A DNA stretch of 64,000 nucleotides from Gnetum montanum (lineage: Eukaryota > Streptophyta > Gnetopsida > Gnetales > Gnetaceae): contig MNCI01005417.1 in assembly GCA_015680685.1 (NCBI GenBank), forward strand, positions 112,979 through 176,978, in the 5' to 3' direction. Shown here piece after piece: positions 33,194-44,699 of this stretch. Under the pieces are notes generated by a model. That model made no database searches. It was given only the letters and a program-made list of their open reading frames with translations, and was not told where the DNA came from. Made by a program: the position numbers and the translations under genes. How positions within the stretch are numbered: the first letter of the stretch is position 1; every line of letters begins with the position of its first letter.

Positions 33194-33673
33194 GGCCTCC
33201 ACATTATTTCTTGCCATGCTACTTTGTACTGCACTTACTGTTTGAGGTGGCACTATTGCCTTTGCCGACTCTCACCTACTTCATACTCTTTTCATCATCC
33301 TACGACTATGCATCTGTCATTTTCTTGCATTTGTGTGTTACCCTGAACTATTGCCAACCCTATGTTGTGATTGAAAAAATTGATAGTTGTAAAAATTGAG
33401 AATCCTTAGTGCAGTAGTTCCTCAACCCACAATGGCCTCCACATTATTTCTTGCCATGCTACTTTGTACTGCACTTATTGTTTGTGGTGGCACTATTGCC
33501 TTTGCCCACTCTCACCTACTTCATACTCTTTCCATCATCCTACGACTATGCATCTATCATTTTCTTGCATTTGTGTGTTACCCTGAACTATTGCCAACCC
33601 TATGTTGTGATTGAAAAACTTGATAGTTGTAAAAATTGAGAATCCTTAGTGTAGTAGTTCCTCAACCCACAAA
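33194..33673. repeat. Direct tandem duplication, 2 x 240 bp
   Basis: GGCCTCCACATTATTTC starts at 33194 and again at 33434. I count only about six to eight differences between the copies, so the duplication is recent compared with the decayed elements around it. It makes two nearly identical small frames (33211-33399 and 33451-33639) that have no other sign of being coding. Confidence 0.92.
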
Positions 33674-35091
33674 TTCCCAAGGCCTTCATGGGAAAAAATG
33701 GGATTCAGGGTGTCCTAACTAGTCTAACACATCAACTAGGAACTTACAAAATGCAAAGTGTGGTAATAAAATGAAATGGAATGTAAAAGTAATAACAGAT
33801 TTGAAACAATGCATAGATAATAAGCAAATATATTTCATACAAAAAACCCAAAACTTAAAACTTTATTAAGAAAGAATAAAGTGTAAGAGAAATGTGTACA
33901 AATGGTGCATGGATAGCAAAAAGAGGCTTCACTTATGTAAGAGTTCAAAGCCCATTGAAGCTAATGTGATCTACTTCAAGATTTCGAGGCTAAGACATTC
34001 TTGATGATATTGAACCTCATCCATTACAACCTCAGATTTGCAAGTTGGGTCACTATTAGGAGTGAGAAAAGTGAGAAACTTGGTTGCCAGATTACTCCAT
34101 GCTAGGGATTGGGACCCCTAGAAATGCAGCTTTGACACCAAAAGTTCACGAGTCTCAAGGCTATAATGGTTCCACACTAGGGTTTAAGAGAATAAAAGTA
34201 TGGGAACTTGCAAGAGCTCTTGAGTACATGAGAATTCCCCAAGTGTGGAATTAGTTCTTGGAAAATTGCTTAACCATCTAAAAAATTATGGAACTGGAAA
34301 AGTATTTATATGCTAGAAGTTGCTCAATATTGCTAAACCTGTAAATGGTGTTGGAGGCTAGGTTTTATAGGTTTTGGGCCATGCATGGGGTTGTAAAATG
34401 GCTATGATTTAGCTACAAATTGGCTGTAAATTGATTGTCAAATTTAGGTAAGATGGGTGTCTAAATTTGGGGGATTATTATACATAGTAAGTTCTTCCCC
34501 CGATGACCATTATGTTTACTATAAATAGTAACTGGGGAACACCTTCCACATCAAGCTTTCCACCATGCTTACTGAAGTGGCTGGTTAATGTTGAAGTGCA
34601 TGAAGTATTGGAATTTTGCTATTGTGGCTTCAACACTGGGAATGAAGACTCCATGCTTGGGGGAAACTTCCATGCTAAGGGGGAAAGGTTTCTAGGTTGT
34701 GCATGTGGTCTCCATGCTGAAGGGGGATGGTTTCCAAAACCCCCATCATTCCATGTTGGGGGTAGGTGAGATTTACCCTCCTTGCATGTATTTCTAGCAT
34801 AGAAAAGTCTATACTCCCCATGAATCCCATCAAATTACATTTTTTGGCATTCCAAAAGACCTTTTTATATTCCCCAAGCCCAAATATAGAAACTAGATGA
34901 CTTTTTTCACTTGGGGAATGAGGTTTTGACTAGTTATGAGGCATTTTTAGCCCCAAACGTATAAAGTATATGAAATTTCCCATTGTGGATTACAATTTTC
35001 ATATTTACAATGAAATTTTTCCTTGGGTTTCATGGGGTGAAAGCTACATGATGAAGATTGGCTATAACATGCAAATTTTTATGGTGTTTCA
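33674..35091 (-). mobile_element. 3' LTR of Tat-type element E (lower end uncertain)
   Basis: The upper edge is firm: on the minus strand TGAAACACC starts at 35091, right after CAACAAAGAGGGGCCAT, the same edge as in G. The lower end is not resolved; I place it near 33.7 kb because the 240-bp duplication starts to differ there. It contains several TTCCATGCT...GGGGG phrases (34640-34760) like those of the hairpin array at 52-55 kb, and ACTATAAATAG near 34519. The 5' LTR is not in the window. Confidence 0.6.
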
Positions 35092-35157
35092 ATGGCCCCT
35101 CTTTGTTGGTGCCTGGAGGATTAACTTGAGAGGCATTGACAAAGAATAAAAAACACC
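35083..35157 (-). promoter_or_regulatory. Polypurine tract and LTR edge of element E within an inverted repeat
   Basis: On the minus strand: left arm GGTGTTTTTTATTCTTTGTC (35157 to about 35138), a loop of about 25-30 nt, then AACAAAGAGGGGCCAT and the LTR start TGAAACACC (ending at 35083). Same layout as in G at 29022-29096. Confidence 0.65.
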
Positions 35158-35214
35158 ATTGCATATTATAATGCTATAATGCATATAGACAACATGAGAA
35201 TTAGGCAATCTAGG

Positions 35215-35310
35215 TTACCAAGTTGCTAGTTTAAGGTCGTGGTGGGCCATGGTATCAATTTAAGGCCTAGTAGGCTATGTTGCCAGTTTAAGATCATAGC
35301 AGACCATTGA
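35215..35310 (-). repeat. Short tandem repeats just after pol of element E
   Basis: Three diverged units with CCTTAAACT(A/G)GCA on the minus strand, alternating with GGCCCACCA or GGCCTA pieces. Same family and relative position as 27159-27530 in G. Confidence 0.7.
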
Positions 35311-35339
35311 AAGTAGGCTCGCTTGTTGATGATCATTGG

Positions 35340-35560
35340 CTACATGTAGTATGGCTTTAGATATGAATGATTGAATGGGTTGGTTAGCTTATTCCCATCC
35401 ATGTTGGCTATTTTGAATGTATTATTTCCATAGGTTTTGGTGATAAGGAAGGATCCTTCCCACTTGGCTAAGAATTTGTCCACATCCTCATAGATGGCTT
35501 TGAGGATGAGGTCACCCTCCTTGATATTGCACATGTTCAAGTTATGGTGATCTTGCTACT
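35340..35560 (-). pseudogene. C-terminal GPY-type module of the element E polyprotein
   Basis: IKEGDLILKAIYEDVDKF, KWEGSFLITKTYGNNTFKI and HSYLKPYYM at the end, with a stop at 35340. Better preserved than the G copy (no internal stop). It follows the integrase (35681-36541) on the same strand. Confidence 0.85.
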
Positions 35561-36541
35561 TCTACCTCTCTTGATAGTGTTTAATGTCAGTAAGCACTTG
35601 CATACGCTGCTCCACCAAATCCAAGTTATCGTCTACAACTTCTTGTTCTACTCATCATTGATGAAGTTGGTCAAGGCTACTTAGAGTGATGACACCTGCA
35701 ATTTAAGAGGTAAAATAGATTTAGAATCATAAACTAGGCTATAAGGGATCATACTAGTTGCCATGCAATAGGTTGTTCTATATGCCCATAGTGCATGGAC
35801 AAGCCACTCATGCCACTTGTGCTTGCTGTTGCTAAACGTCTTCTTGAGCAAGTTGATGATGGCCTTGTTGCTTGTTTTTGCTTGCCCATTGGCTTGAGGG
35901 TAGTAAGGCGATGAGAAAGAATGCTTAATGCCTAGGTTGTGATAGAAATCCTTGGTTTCTTGGCTACTAAATTGTGGTCCATTATCTATAACTATGGTCA
36001 TGGGTATGCCAAAATGAGCTACGATATTATCTAGGATGAATTTGCAGACTTGTTCAAATGTAGTCTTCCTATAGCCTCTACCCACTTGGTAAAGTATTTG
36101 GTTGTAGTGATGATGAAGGTATGCCTTATGGAAGACTTAGGTGTTATGGGTCCAATGACATCCAACCCCCATCATTGAAATGACCATGTTATTTGAGTGG
36201 TATGCAGCTTAGTTGGTGCTACATGTATCAGGTTGCTATATCATTAGCTTTTGTCACATTGCTTAACCTTTTGCAGGTAGTCATTTTCCATATGGGGCCA
36301 GTAGTAGCCTAACTATCTAATCTTAGCGGTCATGGTTCTTGGTCCTATATGTCCTCCAAAAACACCCTTGTGAACCTCCTTTAGGACTATTTTGGCTTCG
36401 ATTTTACCTACATACTTTAGGAGTATGCCATCATAGGATCATCGACACAATGTGTTATCACCTACGATGACATATTGCTTCGATTGCTTGCGTATGGCAT
36501 CCTTCTGAGCAATGGTCAAGCCTTGTGAGGATTTATCATGC
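35561..36541 (-). pseudogene. Integrase of element E, 3' of the D insertion
   Basis: From 36541 downward: QKDAIRKQSKQY, the HHCC-type region (VHKGVFGGHIGP, then QCDKS where a second C is lost), WGLDVIGPITPKSS (first catalytic D), then an open stretch (35681-36085) with TIVIDNGPQFSS (second D) and SPYYPQANGQAKTSNK. The last replaces the usual E of GQVEATNK by K, so the DDE triad is broken. The reading continues that of 49001-49141 across the D insertion: EWYDDIKFYL on one side, MHDKSSQGLTIAQKDA on the other. Confidence 0.88.
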
Positions 36542-36546
36542 ATAAG

Positions 36547-37104
36547 TGATGAGCAACGAGATACCCCTATGCCCAACCATATGAATCATTAAGGCATTCA
36601 CATGCAATTCGGTCAAATTCCATGGATTTCTAATCTTCTCGTACAAAGGATTCATTGTAGAAGGTAAATCTAATTGTGGAATAATCATTGTCCTCCTAAA
36701 TACACTTGTGAAGCTCAATTATATGGATAAGTGCAATTAAGACACGTGATTTTTATTATTTTATATTTTTTTTGTCTAAGGTTGGTAATAGATTGAGAAT
36801 AAATTAACTAACTAATTCAGCTAATTTAATTGCTAATTAATAACTAAATATCCTAACATAGGCATCTAGTCCCACTTTTTGTACACATCCTAAACATGTA
36901 AAAAATTTCTTGATGACCAAGCATTAAGTGCTACTAGTATTACCAAGTGTTATACGTATGCTCAAAATGGTTGCACTTATGTGTGCTAGTCTATTTATCT
37001 TAATTAATTAGTTAAATTCTTAATCATTCTAGCTTAATTAATCACTTAATTAATGAAATAATAAATGCATAAATAAATCATTAAGCTAGTCCTAAGTGCT
37101 GCAG
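36547..37104 (-). mobile_element. Truncated 3' LTR of element D
   Basis: 558 bp matching 48139 to about 48697 of the 5' LTR, with the outer CTCATCA end and target duplication intact. The U3 part, about 300 bp including the TATA region, and the polypurine tract are missing; the sequence switches to the additional ORF at about 37105. The loss happened inside the element, after insertion or in its source. Confidence 0.8.
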
Positions 37105-39900
37105 TGGTTGAGGTGGTTGTGGCTATCCTGCTAGAGCTGCCAGTTTTGATGGAAGGTAAAAGACATCTAATAATGACTTCATCTTCTCCTCCTTCGGGGA
37201 TTATTCGCAGTCCATGCAACATCACCAGTGTGGGTTGGAATGGGGATATCCCATAGATAAGGCATTACTGGGAATAGCTCATTCACATTGACAAACTAGG
37301 TAGCGAATTGCTTGCATTTGATATTGAACAACTTGAGTGCCTTCTATAGTTCCTAATAGTTATTCATCCTCTTGGCTAGGTTCTCAGTAGTTGATCTTTG
37401 ATCAGTGAACTTTGCCTTGAGAATCTCAAGTTTTGCATTTTGCCACTGTAAGCTTCTACCTGGTGTCCTTGTGGTGCTTGAACTCTTCCTTAGATAATAA
37501 GTATGAGCTGGTCACTTGTTTCTCTAATTTGGACTGTGGTCATCTGATAGTTAGCATAGCCAGATTTGCATATCAGAGATTAGCAAGCTCCATGTATTAT
37601 GCCATCTCCTCAATCTATAACTCCTTCATGTGGATCTCTACTTAGTTGTAGGTATCTGTCTCATTAACCATAGGTTGTCATACCTCTCTTCCTTGCTAGA
37701 GTTGCTGGAGGGTCTCATTTACTTTTACCTTTACCAACTAGATGTGTTTTTCATTAACTTCTTTTTGTAGACCAACCTGAACTCTGTAGTGATTTTGACT
37801 CTCTCAAATTTGAGAGCCTTTGATTTCTAGGTGGCTACTTTGATTGCAATCTTTTGGTAAACAACATGGGCCTCCTGCATGGATAGTTTTCTATTTTCTG
37901 CTACCAATCTCCTTAGCTTAGTGTTCACTCTAGCTAGCTACTTCTACTATTGATGGATGGAATCTTTCATCTACTATTTTGCACATCAACATTTCTTAGA
38001 CGATGATTCTCTACGATTAATTGGACATTCTTCTAGTAGGTCTAATCCAAGGCCTTTTGAATTTTATGTTGAGTGACCTTTGCCAAGAATTGATAGAATA
38101 CTGTCATCTCCATTGCATCCTCAATCCCTTTCAATCTTGTGTGAAGTTATTCAAGAGCTTCATCCTTTATCAGTGTTGGGTTGAGAAATGTAGGTAGTAA
38201 TTTGGACTCTTAGTTTGGCAACCTCTACAGCCAAGTGTTTATTTAGCTCTTTGGTTGTTTCGAGTTGTCCCTCCAAAATGATGTTCTTGCCCCCTTGCTT
38301 CCAATAGCTTGACTAGGTTGTAGTTATGTTATCTAGAAGGTCGAAGATGTCCAAAATTAGTTGCCTAGTTCCCACTAGTCAGTCTAGTAATTGTTCATCT
38401 TGTGTTATGCTTAACTTGTTGCTTTGTCCCTACAGATGTTTTCACATCTTTAAGGGTAGAGATGTTTGGTACAATTACTGCAGGTGCATTTAGTGTTTCA
38501 ACAATTCTATTAGCAACCACCTCTACTGCTGTCTCCTAACCCTAGTGTTGCATCACCAAAATTATTGCTCCCTTGCCCTCCTCTAAGCACATTAAAAAAG
38601 TAGTAGTGTTCCTAGATATTTCTGGTAATTACTGCTATTGCAAGAGGGATACAATTACCTCTTAGGCACTAAGATTTGATCTTGTGGGCAATTGCATTCT
38701 TTGGGCTTAAAATATTGGTCCACCTCCCTACATCTAGCTAACTATTTGAGCCATTTCAGTGAGGTGACTCATTGTTGGCTGGTACACAAATGGATCACCA
38801 CCACTCATTCCTACTTGTTGCTCTTACTCACTCAAGATCCATTCTTAGAGGTTGCACAATTGTTGAGAAGTTGCAATGATGACTAACACTATTTGCTGAG
38901 TGGATGGTGGAGGTGGTGATGCTACTCCTCTTCTTACATGACTTTTGCAAGGACTTTGTTCTACATCATCTTTATCTAATTAATAGATGGAGCATGCTAG
39001 ACTTCATTGTTTATATAGTGGGTTATTCCTCCCTTTTAACATAGTTTTCTAATGAGGCATGGAAATGGGAGTGCCTTCCTTTCACATTCGTTCTTCTTGA
39101 AGTGCTTTTCTATCTCAAGATAGATTACCTATGAAAGGTTGACAAGGAATTTGTTGCTTAGAGTAGCACATGAATGGATAGAGAAGGTAGTGATCTTGCT
39201 TGGCTTCATTGCTGGATTGAGGTGAAAGGCCACAATCTTGCAATAGATTCTCTTTGCTGGTGTGAGTGCATTGGACTCCTTATGGTCAATGCTATAACAT
39301 TGTTCTATCCATTCTTTCTTGATGCTGGGATCCACCTATATTGGAATTGCAATGAGATTCACCTTGGTTTTTGGCAACCCAAGTGCCTCTGAAATGGCTT
39401 GCAACAAGTAGGACATTAAAATATCCTTGATCTTGACCATTGAACTGGATTGCCTATTATTCCAAAATAAGAACGTCTCTCCCATGTACCACTCCCCAAT
39501 GGAAGTGATAATGGGTAACATGGGAGAGGTCTTTATTGATCTTGTACTCCTTGAGATGCTTACTCTAAGAAAGAGCCAAAATTCAACTCTTGAAGCATTT
39601 TTTTGAACCTCTTTTGATTTTATCTACTTGAGATAGGCTTCTATCAAGGTGACCTCAAGGTTTACTTATGGAGTTGGTGCCTCATCCCAGTGGGATTGCT
39701 CTATCATTGCTACTTATTTAGGAATTTGATGGATAGATTTTAGTTTTGACTCCTCCCTAAGAGGTTCCATATCATGGGTTGCTACTTGTTGTTCTTGGGC
39801 CTATTCTTGGCTCCTTCCTATTTTAGGTTGTTTGTTTCATGGTTTTGATGGTCCTCCTTCCTATGTGTGCTTTCCCTTTGATGTCATCTATGATCATAAC
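37105..39900 (-). pseudogene. Additional ORF of element D: plant-transposon-like domain plus coiled-coil tail (decayed)
   Basis: On the minus strand a single frame from about 39890 to 38950 has few stops. Its clearest part (39521 to about 39060) reads EWYMGETFLFW, IAIPI, KKEWIEQCYSI, AKRIYCKIVAFHLNPAMKPSKIT, then LPFPCLIRKLC. This layout resembles the 'putative plant transposon protein' domain often found in Athila-type elements (W.HF...L.P......T..RA.LLYA......LPFPSLI..LC), recalled from memory. Below 38400 come charged, heptad-like stretches (LEGQLETTKELNKHL, LRRLVAENRKLSM, QNAKLEILKAKF), i.e. a coiled-coil tail, then LFNIKCKQF and YLWDIPIPTHTGDVAWT near 37200-37330. Frameshifts are frequent. 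Function unknown; env-like in position only. Confidence 0.55.
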
Positions 39901-40308
39901 ATATCCAAGGATTAGTATATATAATGTGTAACTTACAATATTTTGATACCTCATCTCATTATTTGGTTATACTTAGGCTAAGGTTGGACCATGGTAGATT
40001 GGTTATTTTATTTTATTATTTTATTAATTTTTAAGTTCAAAGTGTTACCAGAGCTAGTTGGAAGGGTTTAACTTTTATAATTCCATGTTTTCATGTTGAT
40101 TTCTTTGTTAAACCTTTGTGGGAGTTAGAAACATTTAGAAAAATTTTCTATCAAAAAACTAAGAGATTACCTCTAGTAGCTACAAGGTCAAATAACGAAG
40201 TGATTTGGACAAATGGTTAGGAAGATATGGCCTCTAGAAGGTTATGGGCTTTGAAACTACAAAAACTCCTTTGGCGTTTGAAAGGAAATGTGAAAAATTT
40301 GAAGTGTG

Positions 40309-40310
<2 letters not shown>

Positions 40311-40339
<29 letters not shown>
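40311..40339. repeat. (CA)n microsatellite
   Basis: Uninterrupted CA repeat of 29 nt within element D, just outside the region matching the A 3' region. Confidence 0.97.
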
Positions 40340-40341
<2 letters not shown>

Positions 40342-40589
40342 TTTTTATGCTACATTGACAGGGTCTCATATACATAGGGGGTCTATCGACGACTACTTGT
40401 TTACGAAGGATGTAAACAAAATTTTTCAACTTGAATTTCTCAAAAAATAGACAAAGTTTTCTAATGAAAGTGGGGTCTATGGAGTCCCAGAAAAGCCAAG
40501 AATTTGATGGAATCATTGAAGAGGATCATTGAAAGCTTAAAAATTAAAAAATTGGGTGGAAAATGTGTTCATTGAAGAAATTTCCTTAA

Positions 40590-42055
40590 GGGGCGCATAG
40601 TTGGATGCATCAGATGGGGTGCACAAAGGATTGGATCATGAGAATGTTTAAGAATGAGGTACTTAACTAACCCAACCAAGAGATATGCAAGTGGGTCTTC
40701 CTCATAGTAGGCACATGCCCTTTTTGCCCTTGCATAACCTCAACCTAATGAATCTATAGGCCTCATAGGTGATTAATGGTTATGAAAGCTAAGGACCAAA
40801 ACATAGAAGAATCTACCTAAGAATTTAGGCATGTCAAACCAAGAAATTGAACGAGGACATGGACATTGGTAGTAAGGTGAGTTATGGAAAGCATAGATGG
40901 ATGAGAGAGAAAGTGGAATGGAGTTCCTAATGAAGATCACATGAATTCCCTCATGAATTTTGTCATTAAATGACTTGATAAAATCCATCCTTAGTCTAAA
41001 CCAAAACCAACCACAATTAGTGACTTTGCATTGTCACTTTGAGACCAGCCCATCCCCTTGAGGTACAAAAGTGCTCCCATAGATCAATCAAAATTCCTTA
41101 TAGAGAATAAAAGAGAAGTAAGAAGTGAGAAAGGGCCTTAGTTAGAGGATACCTTTAGGCATGAGTAACTCCCATAACTAGTGCTTGTAGCCTATTATTC
41201 CATCTAAGGGATGTGCTTTGAATTCCGATCATCATTTTTTTTTGTTCTTCATCATTTTTTCATTTTTTTTGTTTTATTTTGGATTTGTTTTGTAGATGGG
41301 AACCACACAATGTAAATACTTATTCAACTTCTTATTATTGGTTGACATGAAACATGAAGAAATCCATGAAAACACTTATGCACCTAAGTAAGTAGAAGGG
41401 TATAAAGAGTATTGAGTCCCCTTGAAGTCACACCTTGTTCAAATCCTTGAATCCTTTTCAAGTCTAGAAACTACCAATGTTACAAGTTCATTAAAGTTTT
41501 ACTTAATGAAAAAGGATCTCATACTTCCAAAACAAGGAAAATCATAGAGTTTGTGGATGGGTGTATGTCATGGACTCACTACTTGTTCCATGAAAAAGAA
41601 ACCATGTCTTAGTTATCTATACCAAAATCCAAAAATAGAAACTAGACATTAGCAATCAAAAATAATAAGTACAAATCACCATTAACAAAAAATACAACAT
41701 CATTGTGTCCTGTTAGCACAAAGCACTTTATTAGTAGAAATTTAGAGTATCACGCCCAAAACAAAGGAAATTATACAAGAAAATGTAAAATATTCAAGAA
41801 AAATTAAACATACCAACAATGGTGTAAAATAAAAATTGGTGTAAAATAGAAAAAAGTATAAAATGAAAAGGTGTAAAATAAAAAGTGTGTAAAATAGAAA
41901 TATATAAAAAAAATAGAAAAACTGAGGATCTACATAAATGGTTAGCATGGATGGCCATCTCCTCCATGACTGAGTTTGAAGGAGGAGATTCGAAAGATTG
42001 AGTGAGGTTGTTCATCTGATGAGGTATTTGTTGCACTAGCTTGCTTGGGCTCATG
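40590..42055 (-). mobile_element. Non-coding 3' region of element D
   Basis: Matches element A 6240-7640 in order and orientation, including GGGCCTTAGTTAGAGG (41130) and the TGTAAAATAAAAA minisatellite (41820-41915). No coding frame. It separates integrase from the additional ORF. Confidence 0.65.
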
Positions 42056-42059
42056 GAAA

Positions 42060-43190
42060 GGTTTTATTTGTTGAATGTTGACCAATTATTTCTTATTTGG
42101 GAATTTAGGTTTGTAAATTATCATGGCCCTGGCAGGAAAGGTTTTGTCAATTTTATAAGGCCCCCCTCCTTCCATAATGTTTAAAATTTAGTTCATTGTG
42201 AAATATGTGTGGGGTTCCAATAGGGGACCTTATCTTCAAGTTGAAATTTGACTTTCCTTATTCTTAGGTCATGTCATTGCTTTCTCAATGCCTTATGCAC
42301 TTCATTTAAGGATAGGGCCACTAATTAGTTTTCATCTAGTATGTTAAGGTTGATCAATCATTCTCTTTGTGTTAGACTCAGGTCAAGATCCAAGTCATAG
42401 GCCATTGAGAGTGTACAAAGCTCAAATTGAATAGGTAAGTGTTGGTAGTTTTTTGTATACCAACTCATAGGAAGAGTAGCCTATAGGGAGCTTTCATGTT
42501 GAGTGGTAGGCCTAGAGGACATCATTAAGTTTTGTGCTCCAATCTCTCCTATTTATGCTAACAATTCTCATTAAGATATTTGTAATCTTTATGTTAGTAA
42601 CCTTTGCTTGATCATTGGCTTGGAGGTGGTAGGGTGTTGTTAATTTATGTTTAAACCCCAAGCATTGCATGAGCTTGCAAAATGTGGTGCCTATGAAATG
42701 GGTTCCATTATTATAAATTAGTGCACGGGCACCCCAAACCTATTTACAATGTGTTGTTAAAAAATCGAGCAATAGTGGATGATGTACAGTTGAAAAAAAT
42801 TACTAATTTTACCCATTTAGTACAATAGTTAATGGCAATGATAATGTACGCCTTTCCATTAGACATGAGTGTGATGGGACCCATGAAGTCTATGCTACAT
42901 ATGTCAAAGGGTTCTAGTGGTTGGATCCACTGTTGAGGTTCCTCCATTTTTGCAGTCATCCCACCATCTTGTTGATAGTGTTCAAAAGATCAAACAAATT
43001 GATGGACATCCTTAAAGATTATTGGCCAATAGTACCTACCATCAGGATTCTAATGGCTATGCATCTCCCTACATAGTGGCCTCTGCAAGGGCCCTCATGA
43101 GCATCTTGGAGAATGTGTAGTTAATTAGTATTAGGGACACACCAATGACCCATGCCATCAAGGCACACCTTGTAAAGATGTCCGTTGATT
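42060..43190 (-). pseudogene. Integrase region of element D
   Basis: The open part (42744-42959) has PLEPFDICSIDFMGPITLMSNGK and INYCTKWVKL, the start of the Athila-type integrase core; the first catalytic D (CSIDFMGP) is intact. The remaining DDE residues cannot be followed because of frameshifts. Below 42450 are fragments like LSLNEVHKALRKQ and FQLEDKVPYWNP from the C-terminal part. Non-functional. Confidence 0.75.
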
Positions 43191-43219
43191 TCTATAAAGT
43201 GCTTGGCCTAATGAAAAAG

Positions 43220-44620
43220 CTATTGTTTCTTCCTATGGTCTAGATCTTGTGGAATCTCTTGAGTGAGAAGATAAGTGAGGATGCGATCATACAATTTTTG
43301 TTCTGTAGGAACTTGATCATTAATTGCTTTGGAAAAGAAAAGTTCATCAAGAAATTGATCAAAGAGTGGGCTCTCCTCCTCTTTGTTATCCCATCTTAAC
43401 CAAGAGAGATTGTTGGTGATCACATTCTTAGTCCCCTTTTGATCTACCATCATAAGATTGAATTTCTGCAAGATCATTAGCCANATAGTTATGAAGCCAA
43501 GGAAGCAACCACAATAGTAGTTGAACCCCANATACTTTGCATCTAAGAACATAGTGCTTAAACGTTTCCAAAGCATACACCACTACCATCAATTCTTTCT
43601 TTGTTGTGGTGTAATTAAGTTGTGCATCCACAATGCTTTGGCTTGCATAGTGAATGTAATATGGATGTTTTTGATTGTCCAACTACATTAGTACAACTCN
43701 ATTGAACATGGCAACATTTAAAGGTCATTTTTTGTTGCCATTTGTTGATCAAGTTTTGAACACCATTTCTAGACATTACTATTATAGCTTTCTGAATAAT
43801 TATAGTGGNGTCTCCATGAGTTTCTTCTTTCGCTATTAGAATGCATTTTTACATTCCTTAGTCCAAAAAAATGGAGCATCTTTCTTTGTTAGCTCAACTA
43901 ATAGTTTTGTGATCTTAGAGAAATACTCTATGAATTGCCAATAGTAACCTATGTGTCCAAGGAATGAACAGACATCTTTAGCTATTTCTGCTTGATGGGT
44001 TATTACTTGGATGACCCTTATCTTTTTAGGGTTTACCTTAATCCCTGCTTGTGAGATTCTGTGTCCTAAGACTATGCCCTCTTGGATCATTAGATGACTC
44101 TTTTGCCAATTAAGTTGTAGGTTTGTCTCCATGCATATTTTTAATACTTACTTAAGGCAGTTGAAGGCTTGCACAAATGTGGTGCCATAAGTCGAAAATT
44201 AATCCACGAAGACTTCCACCTCACTACTAATTTGCTATTGAAAGATGTTCAAGACCAAGCGTTGAAATGTTGTAGGAGAATTGCATAGACCAAAAGGCAT
44301 CTTCCAATATGCAAAAGTCCTCTAGGGACTCATGAATGTAGTTTGGCCTGATCCTCTCATGCAATTTGAATTTGGTTATAGCCACTATAATTATTCAGAA
44401 AGCTATAATAGTAATGTCTAGAAATGGTGTTCAAAACTTGATCAACAAATGGCAACAAAAAATGACCTTTAAATGTTGCCATGTTCAATAGCTTGAAATC
44501 AATAGAAACTTGCCACTTCCCACATTTTTCAGCACAATCACAAGTGGGCTAATCCACTCACTATCCACAATAAGATAGATGAACCCTACCTTGAGGAGCT
44601 GGTCTATTTCCTCCTTGACA
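43220..44620 (-). pseudogene. RT and RNase H of element D, with inserted artefact-like segments
   Basis: RT pieces run from LNPKLK-like and EWISPLVIVLKN (about 44600-44520) through KMPFGLCNSPTTFQRL, a broken catalytic motif (FVD followed by a stop instead of FVDD, near 44205), to LNWQKSHLMIQEGIVLGHRIS and CSFLGHIGYYWQFIEYFSKITK (43836-44132). RNase H: HPYYIHYASQSIVDAQLNYTTTKKELMVVVYALETFKHYV (43530-43682) and GTKNVITNNLSWL near 43420, with N where the usual catalytic D lies (ADxLSR). Segments 43485-43530 and 43701-43808, each bounded by single Ns, do not fit the frame; they are reverse complements of bases about 0.7-1.1 kb away. Confidence 0.8.
43701..43808. repeat. 108-bp exact inverted copy of 44382-44489, bounded by single Ns
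   Basis: Base for base the reverse complement of 44382-44489. Single Ns lie at 43700 and 43809. It occupies the place where about 35 codons of the RT-RNase H junction should be. A second, 46-bp segment (43485-43530, Ns at 43484 and 43531) is the reverse complement of 44634-44676 over 43 bases. Most likely a sequence-assembly or gap-filling error. Confidence 0.9.
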
Positions 44621-44699
44621 ATTTACTTTAATTTGGGGTTCAACTACTATTGTGGTTGCTTCCTTGGCTTCATAACCAGATTAGTATAGATATGGTATT

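Noticed and set aside
33032-33639. Several hydrophobic ORFs of 60-104 codons, two nearly identical
   Set aside because: The pair is due to the 240-bp tandem duplication; composition alone explains the hydrophobic character.
37105-40589. An independent element inserted in D
   Set aside because: No terminal repeats or target duplication found at its edges; the additional-ORF explanation with loss of part of the LTR is simpler, though not proven.
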